Assembly (NCBI GenBank): GCA_937880805.1
Contig: CALGRR010000038.1
Coordinates: forward strand, 1 to 22,859
Reading direction: 5' to 3'
Length of the DNA stretch: 22,859 nt
Source: an uncultured Clostridia bacterium
GTDB lineage: Bacteria > Bacillota > Clostridia > Oscillospirales > Acutalibacteraceae
Shown here: one piece after another, positions 14,108 to 22,256 of the stretch
Layout of the letters: every line of letters begins with the position of its first letter
How positions within the stretch are numbered: position 1 is the stretch's first letter
Made by a program: the position numbers and the translations under genes
Notes under the pieces: model-generated
Database searches by the model: none
What the model saw: only the letters and a program-made list of their open reading frames with translations
What the model was told of the DNA's origin: nothing

Positions 14108-15139
14108 ATGAGTAAAAAAATTATCATTCTCGCAGTAACGGCTGTTGTTATCATCGCTGCTGCAGTGGCCGCCGTTTATTTTGTAAGAAACGGCTCACAG
14201 CCCGAAGAAACAACAACAACCACCACAACCGAATCAAATTCATATGAATATCCCTCATATGAATACCCCGCATTCACAACAGACCCCTCAGAGCTTCCCA
14301 CCGAAGAAAGCACAACAGAGAATAAGGCAGACACTTCGGTTACCTCAAAGGTTCAGAAGGTAACAACAACAATCAAGAGAACCACAACAACAAAGAAAAA
14401 CAATAAGGTTACAACAACCAAGAAGCAGACTTCAACAGATATTGATATTCAGAAGCTTCTTGCAGAAAAGCAGGCTCTCGGCTTCAGATATATGCCCGGT
14501 GAGCAGCCCACAGGCGATTTCTATTACACCGATGATAAGGATTGCTGGCAGGTTAACTGCGGCTACAATGAGGTTTATGACCACTTTGCACCTTTGACCG
14601 CTATGTTCATCGACCAGGTTCGTATCCGCTTTGACTATGCAGGCAAGGAATGGATGATTCAGCTCTGGAAGGGCAACTACGGCTGGCTCTTCGTTGGTGC
14701 TGAAATCGGCGTTTACACCGCACCCATCGGCACATACAAAGAAGGTGCAGGCAGCATCAACCACTATAACTGTGCAGATAAATCCGACTGGCTCAAGATG
14801 CAGCTTGACTGCTACTGGGCAGAAAACAACAACGGCCACTATAAGAAGGCATTCACCAGAGAATACGGCGAATATTGGTGGGCAACCGGCTTTGTTAAGG
14901 GCCAGCTCACAAAATATACTGCTCCCAGAACAGAGCTCAAGATGAGAGGCAGAATTACCTTCAAGTCAGAAAAAATGGCAGACCTCTTTGTTAACGGTCT
15001 TCGTGAAGGCGGCTTCAGAGTTGCTTCGGGCTATGCAAGCAATCAGCTCGGTGATGACTGCTTCTATCAGAACGGTGCAGACGTTTGGTTCCTCTGGTCA
15101 ACAATCAATGAAGATGCATTCGTTGACTACGAAGGATAA
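14108..15139 (+). CDS. Secreted or membrane-anchored DUF4474-type protein, paralogue 2
   Basis: 343 residues with the same three-part plan as the preceding gene. A hydrophobic anchor is at about 5-26. The Thr-rich linker at about 34-110 includes a short SYEYPSYEYP duplication and TTTTKK runs. A DUF4474 domain at about 120-335 has EWMIQLWKGNY, GAEIGVYT, NHYNCADKSDWLKM, YWWATGFVKGQL and GRITFKSE. Aligning by eye, the two domains share most core aromatic and Trp positions while linkers and loops differ, as expected for an old tandem duplication. GGAGG precedes the ATG. It is likely co-transcribed with paralogue 1. The function is unknown; surface exposure is inferred from the anchor and linker. 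Confidence 0.88.
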   Translation: MSKKIIILAVTAVVIIAAAVAAVYFVRNGSQPEETTTTTTTESNSYEYPSYEYPAFTTDPSELPTEESTTENKADTSVTSKVQKVTTTIKRTTTTKKNNKVTTTKKQTSTDIDIQKLLAEKQALGFRYMPGEQPTGDFYYTDDKDCWQVNCGYNEVYDHFAPLTAMFIDQVRIRFDYAGKEWMIQLWKGNYGWLFVGAEIGVYTAPIGTYKEGAGSINHYNCADKSDWLKMQLDCYWAENNNGHYKKAFTREYGEYWWATGFVKGQLTKYTAPRTELKMRGRITFKSEKMADLFVNGLREGGFRVASGYASNQLGDDCFYQNGADVWFLWSTINEDAFVDYEG

Positions 15140-15248
15140 GCTTAAACATCAGCCTATTAATGTGTATTACTTTCCGTCACGGCAAAGATTTGTGCTATTT
15201 ACATAAAATAATTTATTAAGTATTTCTTAATTTTTATCTGTAAAACAG

Positions 15249-15277
15249 TTGACTTTCTCTGCTTTGTATGGTAGTAT
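15249..15277 (+). promoter_or_regulatory. Predicted promoter of the small secreted protein gene
   Basis: TTGACT (15249-15254) and TAGTAT (15272-15277) are 17 bp apart, about 50 bases before the ATG at 15328. The rest of 15140-15248 is AT-rich, and I see no clear terminator for the DUF4474 genes there. Confidence 0.5.
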
Positions 15278-15327
15278 AAATTAACAATTGTTGCTCTTGC
15301 AATAAAAAATGAAAGGAATGGTTCACA

Positions 15328-15912
15328 ATGAAGAAAGTACTTGCACTTGCACTTGCACTCATCATGGCTCTCTCAATGGGCACAATGGCTTTCGCTGCTA
15401 ACACATGCGGATTCTGCAAAAGCACATTCGACGGCGACCTTGATGAACACATCGCAAACTGCCCCAAGGCACAGACAACAGTAGCTGCTGCTGAGGAAGA
15501 AGATCTTATGTCAGGTCTTACAATCAAGGGTATCCTTGACCTCATCGTTGATGTTGCTAAGGCATCAATGACACAGTGGGATGCTATCGAAACAATCGTT
15601 ACCAAGATTCTTGACCTCGTTCAGAATATGGGCAACGCTCTTATTTCAGAAGCAGACGTTAACGGCGCTGTTGAAGATCTTGAAGCTTCACTTGCAGAAG
15701 TTAAGGATGGCAACGCAAAGTCAAAGCTTGCTGACCTTATCAACGCTCTCAAGGCTAAGATCAAGGCTCTCTATGCTGGTGAGAAGGCTACTGATGTTAC
15801 AGAGGCTGAAAAGACTCCTGACACAGGTTCAGCTTCAGTTGGTATCGCTGTTTTCGCAGCAGTATCAGTTGCAGCAGCTGCAGCATATGTTTGCACAAAG
15901 AAGAAGGACTAA
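15328..15912 (+). CDS. Small secreted protein with CCHC motif and possible sortase signal
   Basis: 194 residues. A signal peptide ends at AFA-AN (about residue 23). Directly after it is a zinc-finger-like set C27-x2-C30, H41, C45 within CGFCKSTFDGDLDEHIANC. A mostly helical middle (60-150) and TPDTG at 163-167 follow, then a hydrophobic stretch (171-188) and KKKD at the end. This order matches a sortase cell-wall signal, with TPDTG in place of LPXTG, though it could be a plain membrane anchor. Codon use is strongly biased (AAG, GCT, CTT, ATC) compared with neighbours, which suggests high expression. It has its own promoter and a strong terminator. I do not recognise the family. Confidence 0.85.
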   Translation: MKKVLALALALIMALSMGTMAFAANTCGFCKSTFDGDLDEHIANCPKAQTTVAAAEEEDLMSGLTIKGILDLIVDVAKASMTQWDAIETIVTKILDLVQNMGNALISEADVNGAVEDLEASLAEVKDGNAKSKLADLINALKAKIKALYAGEKATDVTEAEKTPDTGSASVGIAVFAAVSVAAAAAYVCTKKKD

Positions 15913-15971
15913 TTTTTAGTTCTCTCTCGCTTATTTAGTTAAATTAGCGCAAGAATTTAATTGAATAGCCG

Positions 15972-16003
15972 GCGGCGTATCCATTCGGATACGCCGCTTT
16001 TTT
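15972..16003 (+). terminator. Strong intrinsic terminator
   Basis: GCGGCGTATCC (15972-15982) and its exact complement (15987-15997) with an ATTC loop are followed by six T. It ends the small secreted protein transcript. Confidence 0.95.
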
Positions 16004-16037
16004 CTTATTAATGCAATATATTTGCCTGATAACGCAG

Positions 16038-16056
16038 GGGCGAACTGTGTTCGCCC
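16038..16056. repeat. REP-like palindrome in a GC-rich intergenic patch
   Basis: GGGCGAAC-TGT-GTTCGCCC is a perfect 8-bp inverted repeat, flanked by GCAG before and GCCCCC after, within an otherwise AT-rich gap. The look is that of a dispersed extragenic palindrome of gut Firmicutes (recollection). Only one copy is visible in the window. Confidence 0.5.
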
Positions 16057-16086
16057 GCCCCCACTACACATTAACACATTACAAAC

Positions 16087-16112
16087 AAAAAAGGCGGGAT
16101 AACCCGCCTTTT
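16087..16112 (-). terminator. Terminator of the aromatic amino acid operon
   Basis: GGCGGG (16093-16098) and CCCGCC (16103-16108) with an ATAA loop are flanked by an A run on the left and TTTT on the right. Read on the minus strand, the stem is followed by TTTTTTGTTTGT. It lies directly after the aroQ stop. Confidence 0.88.
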
Positions 16113-16113
16113 A

Positions 16114-16539
16114 TCATTTGCTTATTAAATAATCAATACCTCTTAAATATCCTTCAAAGCCAAGACCGATAAAGGATTTTTCGCAAGCCATTCCCGCATA
16201 GGAAATCTGCCTGAATTCCTCTCTCGCCGAAACATCCGAAATATGAATTTCAACTGCGGGCAGAGCAACGGATTTGAGAGCATCAAGAATTGCAACGCTC
16301 GTGTGTGTATAGGCCGCAGGGTTGATTACTATTCCGTCAAAATTGCCGAGTGCCGCCTGAATTTCATCAACTATATCACCCTCGTGGTTTGACTGAAAAA
16401 GCTTAACCTCAACACCTTTTTCGGCGGCGTAATCGGTTATCATTTTGCAAAGGTCGGCATAGGTGCTTTTGCCGTAAATATCAGGCTCTCTTATGCCGAG
16501 CATATTAATATTCGGTCCGTTAATTACAAGGATACGCAT
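16114..16539 (-). CDS. aroQ: 3-Dehydroquinate dehydratase, type II
   Basis: A 141-residue enzyme converting 3-dehydroquinate to 3-dehydroshikimate, the third shikimate-pathway step. The type II class is clear: INGPNINMLGIREPDIYG at 6-23 with the catalytic Tyr22, FQSNHEGDIVDEIQ near 48-61, INPAAYTHTSVAILDAL near 72-88 and PAVEIHISDV near 94-103 with the substrate-binding His. Length is typical. The start overlaps the end of the aroE-aroK fusion by 16 bases, so translation is coupled. It is the last gene of the operon. Confidence 0.97.
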   Translation of the reverse strand: MRILVINGPNINMLGIREPDIYGKSTYADLCKMITDYAAEKGVEVKLFQSNHEGDIVDEIQAALGNFDGIVINPAAYTHTSVAILDALKSVALPAVEIHISDVSAREEFRQISYAGMACEKSFIGLGFEGYLRGIDYLISK

Positions 16540-17744
16540 TTTAAAATCCTCCCAAGCGTTATTTCGGGGTCGGGGTCAACCTCAACGGTTATATCTGCGG
16601 TTTCCTCATAGAGAGGAAGCCTTTGTTCATACATTCTTTTAAGCGTTTCAAGGTCTTTTGAAAGCGGTCTGCCGTCGGTTGCAAGCTTCTCGGTTGAAGC
16701 TTTAAGAAAGATGACCGTTGAATTCTCGCGAAGTGCCGTGCGGTTTTCTGCTTTGAGCACCGCACCGCCGCCCGTTGCAATAATTCTGCCCTGTTCCTTC
16801 GCCGCTTTTTTCACGCTTTCGGTTTCTCTGCGGCGGAATTCCTCTTCACCGAATTCGGCAAATATTTCGGGAATCTTCATTCCGCATTCCTCAACCGCAG
16901 CATCGGTATCAACGCATTCTCTGCCCGTCTTTTCCGAAAGCAGGGCGGCAAGGGTTGATTTGCCGCAGCCGGGCATTCCGACCAGAACAATATTCTTTTG
17001 CTTTGCAAGAATTATATTATAAATTTCATCAATTCTTGAAAGCGGAATTTCTTTTTTAATGAAGCTTTCTGCCGCCCTGAGTGCCTGAGCAACAAGCATA
17101 TAAAGCCCGTTGATACAGTCAATGCCGAGCTTTTCGGCATCAAGCAGAAGCGGTGTTCTTGCGGGGTTATAAATCAAATCCAGCACCTTGCGGCACCTTG
17201 TGAATTTATCAAGCTCAATAAGCCTTTCGCCGTTATTTGGATACATTCCGACGGGCGTTGTGTTAACAATTATATCCGCATCATAATGGCGGGAAATATT
17301 CTCATAATTATTCTCGCCCGTGCGTGAAACAACAATAATTTCTTTTGCTCCCATATCTGACGCAACAAGCTGAACGGTAAGGCTTGCACCGCCCGAGCCG
17401 AGAATGAGCACTTTTTTATCTTTGAAATCACAGCCGACCTTTTCCGCCATATAGGAAAAGCCGAAATAATCGGTGTTATCGCCGTGAAGAGTGCCGTCGG
17501 CATTCCTTGTTACGGTGTTTACGCTGCCTGCTTTTTTTGCTGTTTCGGAAAGAGTTGCACAGCGGTTGAAAGCCTCAACCTTATAAGGAATAGTAACATT
17601 ATAGCCCGTGAGTGCTTTGCTTGCAAAAAACTCATCAAGCTTTTCGGGCTCGGTGGGATACAGGTCATATTTATAATCGCAAAGCAAAGCGTGAATTTCG
17701 GGCGAGAGCGAATGCCCCAGCTTTCTGCCGAGAAGTCCGAACAT
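16524..17744 (-). CDS. aroE-aroK: Bifunctional shikimate dehydrogenase / shikimate kinase fusion
   Basis: One 406-residue chain joining two consecutive pathway enzymes. Residues 1-245 are AroE (3-dehydroshikimate plus NADPH to shikimate): GHSLSP at 10-15, NVTIPYK with catalytic Lys55, NTDYFGF at 90-96, dinucleotide loop GSGGAS at 117-122 and NTTPVGM at 161-167. Residues 250-406 are AroK (shikimate plus ATP to shikimate-3-phosphate): Walker A GMPGCGKST at 256-264, DTD at 279-281, RRRE at 304-307, TGGGAV at 324-329 and lid GRPL at 358-361. No frameshift or stop separates the halves and both keep their key residues. The ATG at 17744 has GGAGG 7 bases upstream; a TTG at 17750 is too close to it. 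The pheA stop is 2 bases upstream. Confidence 0.95.
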   Translation of the reverse strand: MFGLLGRKLGHSLSPEIHALLCDYKYDLYPTEPEKLDEFFASKALTGYNVTIPYKVEAFNRCATLSETAKKAGSVNTVTRNADGTLHGDNTDYFGFSYMAEKVGCDFKDKKVLILGSGGASLTVQLVASDMGAKEIIVVSRTGENNYENISRHYDADIIVNTTPVGMYPNNGERLIELDKFTRCRKVLDLIYNPARTPLLLDAEKLGIDCINGLYMLVAQALRAAESFIKKEIPLSRIDEIYNIILAKQKNIVLVGMPGCGKSTLAALLSEKTGRECVDTDAAVEECGMKIPEIFAEFGEEEFRRRETESVKKAAKEQGRIIATGGGAVLKAENRTALRENSTVIFLKASTEKLATDGRPLSKDLETLKRMYEQRLPLYEETADITVEVDPDPEITLGRILKCVSL

Positions 17745-17746
17745 AA

Positions 17747-18883
17747 TCAATCCTCCGTATAGCTTCCGAGATAGCTGAATTGCTCTGCATCCTGCTCAAG
17801 CTCGCTCATCAGGGTTCTGAGATTATCCGAATAAACCGAAGCATCAATATCAAAATAAAACATAAATTCAAAGTTGCTTCCCGGAATGGGTCGGCTTTCA
17901 AGCTTTGTCATATTGAGTCCGAGAGCCGCAAACTTTGAAATGATATTATAGAGTGAGCCCGGTCTGTGGGGAATCGCCATCATAATGCTTGTTTTCTTTG
18001 CACCGGGATAAATTTCGGGGTTTTTTGAAATGCATATAAAGCGGGTGTAGTTATTATCTGTATTCTGAATTCCGCTTTTGATAACATTGATATTATAAAG
18101 GTCTGCACAGTCCTTTGAGCCGATTGCCGCACAGTCTGTTCTTCCGCTTTCGGCAACCATTTTTGCTGACGCCGCCGTGTTTGCACAAACGGTGACCTTT
18201 GCACCGATTGAAGCAATGAAATCCGAGCATTGATTTATCGCCTGCTCGTGAGAAAAAATCTCTTTTATTCCTTCAATCGTTGCACCCTCGGGAGCAAGAA
18301 GTGCGTGACCGATAAACAGACGGGTTGAATGGGTGATATAAAACTTATGGCTGTTCATAAGGTCGTAAACCTTTGTAACCGAGCCCGCCGTGCTGTTTTC
18401 AACGGGCAGAATACCGTAGCGGCAAAGTCCGCTGTCAACCGCCTTGAAAACATCCTCAAACGATGAAAAATACATAATCGAGGGGTATGTAAAAATCTTG
18501 TCGCAGGCAAACTGCGAATATGCTCCCTCAACGCCCTGGCAGGCAACAACCGCCCTTTCGGGTCTTTCGGCGGGTGTTTTTGCAATGACCTCGCCGATAA
18601 GCCTTGAAAGGCTTGATTCGGGGCAGATAAGCTTTTTCTGATACGAACGGCTCAAATCAAAAATTGTCTGATAGAGCGTTTTGGTATAAACCTGAAGCTC
18701 TTCGGGCATTTTTTCGGTTACCGAGTTCAGAACCGCCCTTTCTCTCTCTCTGTCAAAAACGGGCAGAGCATTTTCTTTTTTATATTTTGCAACGCCTGCC
18801 GCAATTTCCATTCTCTGTTTAAAAAGTGCGGTAAGTTCGCTGTCAATACGGTCTATTTCACTTCTGAGTTCTTTAATATCCAT
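17747..18883 (-). CDS. pheA: Bifunctional chorismate mutase / prephenate dehydratase (P-protein)
   Basis: A 378-residue enzyme of phenylalanine synthesis, turning chorismate into prephenate and then phenylpyruvate. The N-terminal AroQ-class mutase helices (about 1-85) include LRSEIDRIDSELTALFKQRM. The dehydratase domain (about 110-290) has CQGVEGAYSQFA, GILPVENSTAGSV and the catalytic NYTRF. The C-terminal ACT domain (about 295-375) contains KLESRPIPGSNFEFMFYFDI, where ESRP is the usual Phe-binding feedback site. So the enzyme is probably inhibited by phenylalanine. AGAGG lies just before the ATG. There is an 11-base gap to aroC and a 2-base gap to the aroE-aroK start. Confidence 0.96.
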   Translation of the reverse strand: MDIKELRSEIDRIDSELTALFKQRMEIAAGVAKYKKENALPVFDRERERAVLNSVTEKMPEELQVYTKTLYQTIFDLSRSYQKKLICPESSLSRLIGEVIAKTPAERPERAVVACQGVEGAYSQFACDKIFTYPSIMYFSSFEDVFKAVDSGLCRYGILPVENSTAGSVTKVYDLMNSHKFYITHSTRLFIGHALLAPEGATIEGIKEIFSHEQAINQCSDFIASIGAKVTVCANTAASAKMVAESGRTDCAAIGSKDCADLYNINVIKSGIQNTDNNYTRFICISKNPEIYPGAKKTSIMMAIPHRPGSLYNIISKFAALGLNMTKLESRPIPGSNFEFMFYFDIDASVYSDNLRTLMSELEQDAEQFSYLGSYTED

Positions 18884-18894
18884 AATATAACCTC

Positions 18895-19968
18895 TTATAA
18901 AACATAATCTGCCAAAGCTATTGCCGCCGCAGCCTCAACGCAGGGCACCGCACGCCGAACAATGCAGGGGTCGTGTCTGCCGCCGATGACAAGAGCTTCG
19001 CTCTCACCCGTTGCAAGATTAACCGTCTGCTGTTCTTTTGCAATAGACGGTGTGGGCTTTATTCCGCATCTGAATATAACGGGCATACCCGAGGTTATTC
19101 CGCCGAGGATACCGCCGTGATTATTGGTTGCAGTTTTTATTTTTTCGTTTTCAACAATAAAACCATCGTTATTTTCGCTTCCGAAAAGGTCACAGCCCGC
19201 AAAGCCCGAGCCGAATTCTATGCCTTTTACCGCGGGAATACCGAATATTGCAGAAGAAATCTTATTTTCAATTCCGCCGAAAATCGGCTCACCGAAGCCT
19301 GCTTCAAGACCGATAACGGCACATTCGATAATGCCGCCCACGGAATCTCCGCTTTTCTTTGCTTCGAGCACCGCAGCCTTCATTTTTTCGCCGCTTTCAT
19401 CATTGATAACGGGCAGCTCTTTTACCGAAACTGCCGATAAATCAGCTTCATTCACCGCAACGGGATTAAAGCTTTCATCATCAATCTTCGCAATTCTTTT
19501 TATATGGGCACCGATATAAACGCCTTTTTTCTCAAACATCTGCATAATAACCGCACCCGCAAAGCAAAGGGGAGCAGTCAGCCTGCCGCTGAAATTGCCG
19601 CCGCCTCGAATATCGTTGAAACCGTTATGCTTCATATAAGCGGCAAAATCGCTGTGGGAGGGTCGGGGCAAAGCTTTGAGTTTATCATAATCGCCCGAAC
19701 GCTGGTTGGTATTTTCAATTATTGCACAAAGCGGAGCACCGCAGGTTATGCCGTTAACCGCACCTGAAACTATATTGAATTTATCCGCTTCTGCCCTTGA
19801 GGTTGACATTGCATTTCTGCCCGGTGCACGGCGGTTTAAAAAATTCTGTATTTTTTCAAGGTCAAGCTCAAAGCCCGCAGGCAAGCCGTCGATAACAACA
19901 CCCATTGCTTCGGAATGGGACTGACCGAAAATTGTTATTTTTATTTTTTCACCAAAACTACAGGACAT
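18895..19968 (-). CDS. aroC: Chorismate synthase
   Basis: A 357-residue FMN-dependent enzyme that removes phosphate from EPSP to give chorismate, the last common step. Signatures: FGQSHSEAMGVVIDGLPAG near 14-32 with His18, the RAPGRNAMSTSRAE loop near 47-60, RGGGNFSGRLTAP, NNHGGILGGITSGMPV and the C-terminal GRHDPCIVRRAVPCVEA with the second conserved His. The frame is open further upstream inside aroA, but the ATG at 19968 has a strong GGAGGT 7 bases upstream and gives the normal N-terminus. It overlaps the aroA end by 11 bases. Confidence 0.97.
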   Translation of the reverse strand: MSCSFGEKIKITIFGQSHSEAMGVVIDGLPAGFELDLEKIQNFLNRRAPGRNAMSTSRAEADKFNIVSGAVNGITCGAPLCAIIENTNQRSGDYDKLKALPRPSHSDFAAYMKHNGFNDIRGGGNFSGRLTAPLCFAGAVIMQMFEKKGVYIGAHIKRIAKIDDESFNPVAVNEADLSAVSVKELPVINDESGEKMKAAVLEAKKSGDSVGGIIECAVIGLEAGFGEPIFGGIENKISSAIFGIPAVKGIEFGSGFAGCDLFGSENNDGFIVENEKIKTATNNHGGILGGITSGMPVIFRCGIKPTPSIAKEQQTVNLATGESEALVIGGRHDPCIVRRAVPCVEAAAAIALADYVL

Positions 19969-21190
19969 CGGCGTGACCTCCAAGCTTATTAAAATCTTTA
20001 AAGAAATCGGGATATGATTTTTTAACCGCACCCGCATCTTCAATTATAACCTCATTTTTGCATTTTGCCGCCGCAACCGCCGCCGCCATTGCAATTCTGT
20101 GGTCGTTATATGAATTAACCTTTCCTCCCGAAAGAGAGGGCTTGCCGCTGATTATTATTCTGTCTTCCGTTTCCCTTGCATCTGCACCGAGAGAAAGAAG
20201 CATATCAACGGTTGAAACAATTCTGTCGCTTTCTTTTAAGCGAAGTCTTTGGGCGTTTTTTATAACCGTTTCGCCCTCTGCCGTTGCAGCCACCGCCGCA
20301 ATAACGGGCACGGCATCGGGAATCTGGGAGGCATCAACCTCCGCCCCGTGAAGAGAGGAAACATCGCATTTTATGCCGTTTTCATTATATGTAACTTTGC
20401 TGCCCATACTTTCAAGAACATCAATAATCGCTTTATCTCCCTGAACGGAATCAGCATTCAGCCCCGTTACCTCAACACCCGAGCAAAGCCAGAATGCGGC
20501 ATTTGACCAATCGGCTTCAACAGCAAAATCTCTGCCCTTCAGTTCGCCGCCGTTTATATAAAAAACATTGTTATCCTCGGTTATTGTTGCACCGAAAGCC
20601 TTAAGCACAGACAGCGTTATATCAATATAGGGTCTTGATTCAACGGGTGGAATAAGCGTTATTTTGCTTTCACCCGAAACTGTGGCAAGTGCCATAAGCA
20701 AACCCGTTACAAACTGCGAGCTCACATCACCTCTGAGCGAATATTCGCCGCAGCCGATTTTGCCCGAAACTGCAAGCGGAAAGCTTTCCGAAATTTTTGC
20801 ACCTGCTCTGATAAGCTCCTCCTTCAAGGGTGAAAGAGGTCTTTCAGGAAGCCTGCCTCTGCCTGATATTTCTGCATTCAGACCCAATGCACAGATAACG
20901 GGCAGAAGAAACCGAAGCGTTGAGCCGCTTTCGCCGCAATCGATTTTTGCAAGTGCTTTCTTTTCGGCTATGGGCTCAACGGAATAAATATTATCTTTTT
21001 GCTCTGTATAAGCACCCATACCCCTCAGGCACGAAACGGTTGCTTCAATATCCTGAGAGGTGGTGTTGATTTTTATTTTACTCGGTCCGTTTGCAAGGCT
21101 GGCACAGATGAGTGCTCTGTGTGCAACGGATTTTGATGCAATTCCCTCAATTCTGCCCGAAAGAGCAGAGGGTGTGATTCTGATGTTCAT
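19958..21190 (-). CDS. aroA: EPSP synthase (3-phosphoshikimate 1-carboxyvinyltransferase)
   Basis: A 410-residue enzyme joining shikimate-3-phosphate and phosphoenolpyruvate, the glyphosate target. Seen: the SKSVAHRAL start with Lys20, Ser21 and Arg25, the PEP loop GESGSTLRFLLP at 86-97, GRGRLPERPLSPL near 110-122, SSQFVTGLLMA, the RPYIDIT region, QIPDAVPVIA with catalytic Asp and LRLKESDRI with Lys-Glu. The PEP loop differs from the classic class I LGNAGTAMRPL (Phe at the Pro101 position), so glyphosate sensitivity should not be assumed from family. The gap to the upstream aroB is 4 bases. Confidence 0.97.
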   Translation of the reverse strand: MNIRITPSALSGRIEGIASKSVAHRALICASLANGPSKIKINTTSQDIEATVSCLRGMGAYTEQKDNIYSVEPIAEKKALAKIDCGESGSTLRFLLPVICALGLNAEISGRGRLPERPLSPLKEELIRAGAKISESFPLAVSGKIGCGEYSLRGDVSSQFVTGLLMALATVSGESKITLIPPVESRPYIDITLSVLKAFGATITEDNNVFYINGGELKGRDFAVEADWSNAAFWLCSGVEVTGLNADSVQGDKAIIDVLESMGSKVTYNENGIKCDVSSLHGAEVDASQIPDAVPVIAAVAATAEGETVIKNAQRLRLKESDRIVSTVDMLLSLGADARETEDRIIISGKPSLSGGKVNSYNDHRIAMAAAVAAAKCKNEVIIEDAGAVKKSYPDFFKDFNKLGGHADVL

Positions 21191-21194
21191 ATTT

Positions 21195-22247
21195 TTATTT
21201 TACACTTTCTGCTATTTCTTTGAGCACATCCACCGAAACTTTTTTGAGCACGCATTTGCCGATAACCTCGGGCACAACATATGAAATGCTGTTGCCTGCA
21301 CGCTTTTTATCTGAAAGGGCGGCATCGGCAAGCTCTGCGGGTGAAAATTCACATTCACAAGGCAAACCGTTGCTTTTGTTCGCATTAATTATTTCATCGG
21401 TGCAGTCCTCTTTGCTCCAGCCGAGCTTTGCGGAAGCTCTTGCCGCAATAACCATTCCGATTGCAACCGCACTGCCGTGGGAAATATCAAAATTGCTGCA
21501 CTTTTCAATGGAGTGAGCCATAGTGTGACCGAAATTCAGAAGCTGCCTTTCGCCCTTATCAAACTCGTCCTTTGCAACAACATCTCTTTTAAGCTCAACG
21601 CATTTTGCAATTATGTTTTCAAGATTGTCTTTAACATTTCCGCCTTTTACGGCATCAAAAAGCTCTCTGTCAAAAATAACGCCGTATTTTATAACCTCTG
21701 CCATTCCGTCGGCAAAAATTTCATCGGAAAGCGTGCCGAGAGTTTCAATATCGCAAAGCACAAGCGAAGGCTGATAAAACGCACCCATCAGGTTTTTGCC
21801 TGCGGTTAAATTAACCGCAGTTTTTCCGCCTACGGATGAATCAACCGCAGCAAGGAGCGTTGTGGGCACCTGAACAAAAGGAATGCCTCTTAAATAAAGC
21901 GATGCGGCAAGACCCGTCATATCACCCGTTACGCCGCCGCCGAGTGCAACGGCAAAATCGGTGCGGGTAAGCTTGTTTTCCGCCATAAATTCAAGCAGTT
22001 CAAAAAGAGTTTCCTTGCATTTGGATTCTTCGCCTGCTTCAAAAACGAAGCTCAGAGTTTCAATTCCCGCTTCATTAAGCGACTTTTCCGCCTTTTCAAG
22101 CCAAAGGGGTGCAACATTGCTGTCGGTTACAATTACCGCACGGCTTTTGCCGAGAAGCGAAGCACATCTTTCGCCGAGAGTTGAAAGAATGCCCGTGCCG
22201 ATAACAACCTCGTATTCTTTTGAAGCATTAACAAGAACTGTTTTCAT
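21195..22247 (-). CDS. aroB: 3-Dehydroquinate synthase
   Basis: A 350-residue NAD- and metal-dependent enzyme converting DAHP to 3-dehydroquinate. Motifs: ALGGGVTGDMTGLAASLYLRG with the NAD loop, VPTTLLAAVDSSVGGKTAVN, KNLMGAFYQP, GMAEVIKYGVI with a metal-ligand Glu, and LNFGHTMAHSIE and HGSAVAIGM with the two metal-ligand His. Length is normal. The start is 9 bases beyond the tyrA stop and the stop 4 bases before aroA, so it is inside a single transcription unit. Confidence 0.97.
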   Translation of the reverse strand: MKTVLVNASKEYEVVIGTGILSTLGERCASLLGKSRAVIVTDSNVAPLWLEKAEKSLNEAGIETLSFVFEAGEESKCKETLFELLEFMAENKLTRTDFAVALGGGVTGDMTGLAASLYLRGIPFVQVPTTLLAAVDSSVGGKTAVNLTAGKNLMGAFYQPSLVLCDIETLGTLSDEIFADGMAEVIKYGVIFDRELFDAVKGGNVKDNLENIIAKCVELKRDVVAKDEFDKGERQLLNFGHTMAHSIEKCSNFDISHGSAVAIGMVIAARASAKLGWSKEDCTDEIINANKSNGLPCECEFSPAELADAALSDKKRAGNSISYVVPEVIGKCVLKKVSVDVLKEIAESVK

Positions 22248-22256
22248 AAACCAAAC

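Noticed and set aside
19969..20043. Longer start for chorismate synthase
   Set aside because: The extra 25 residues overlap aroA and lack family similarity, while GGAGGT sits 7 bases before ATG 19968.
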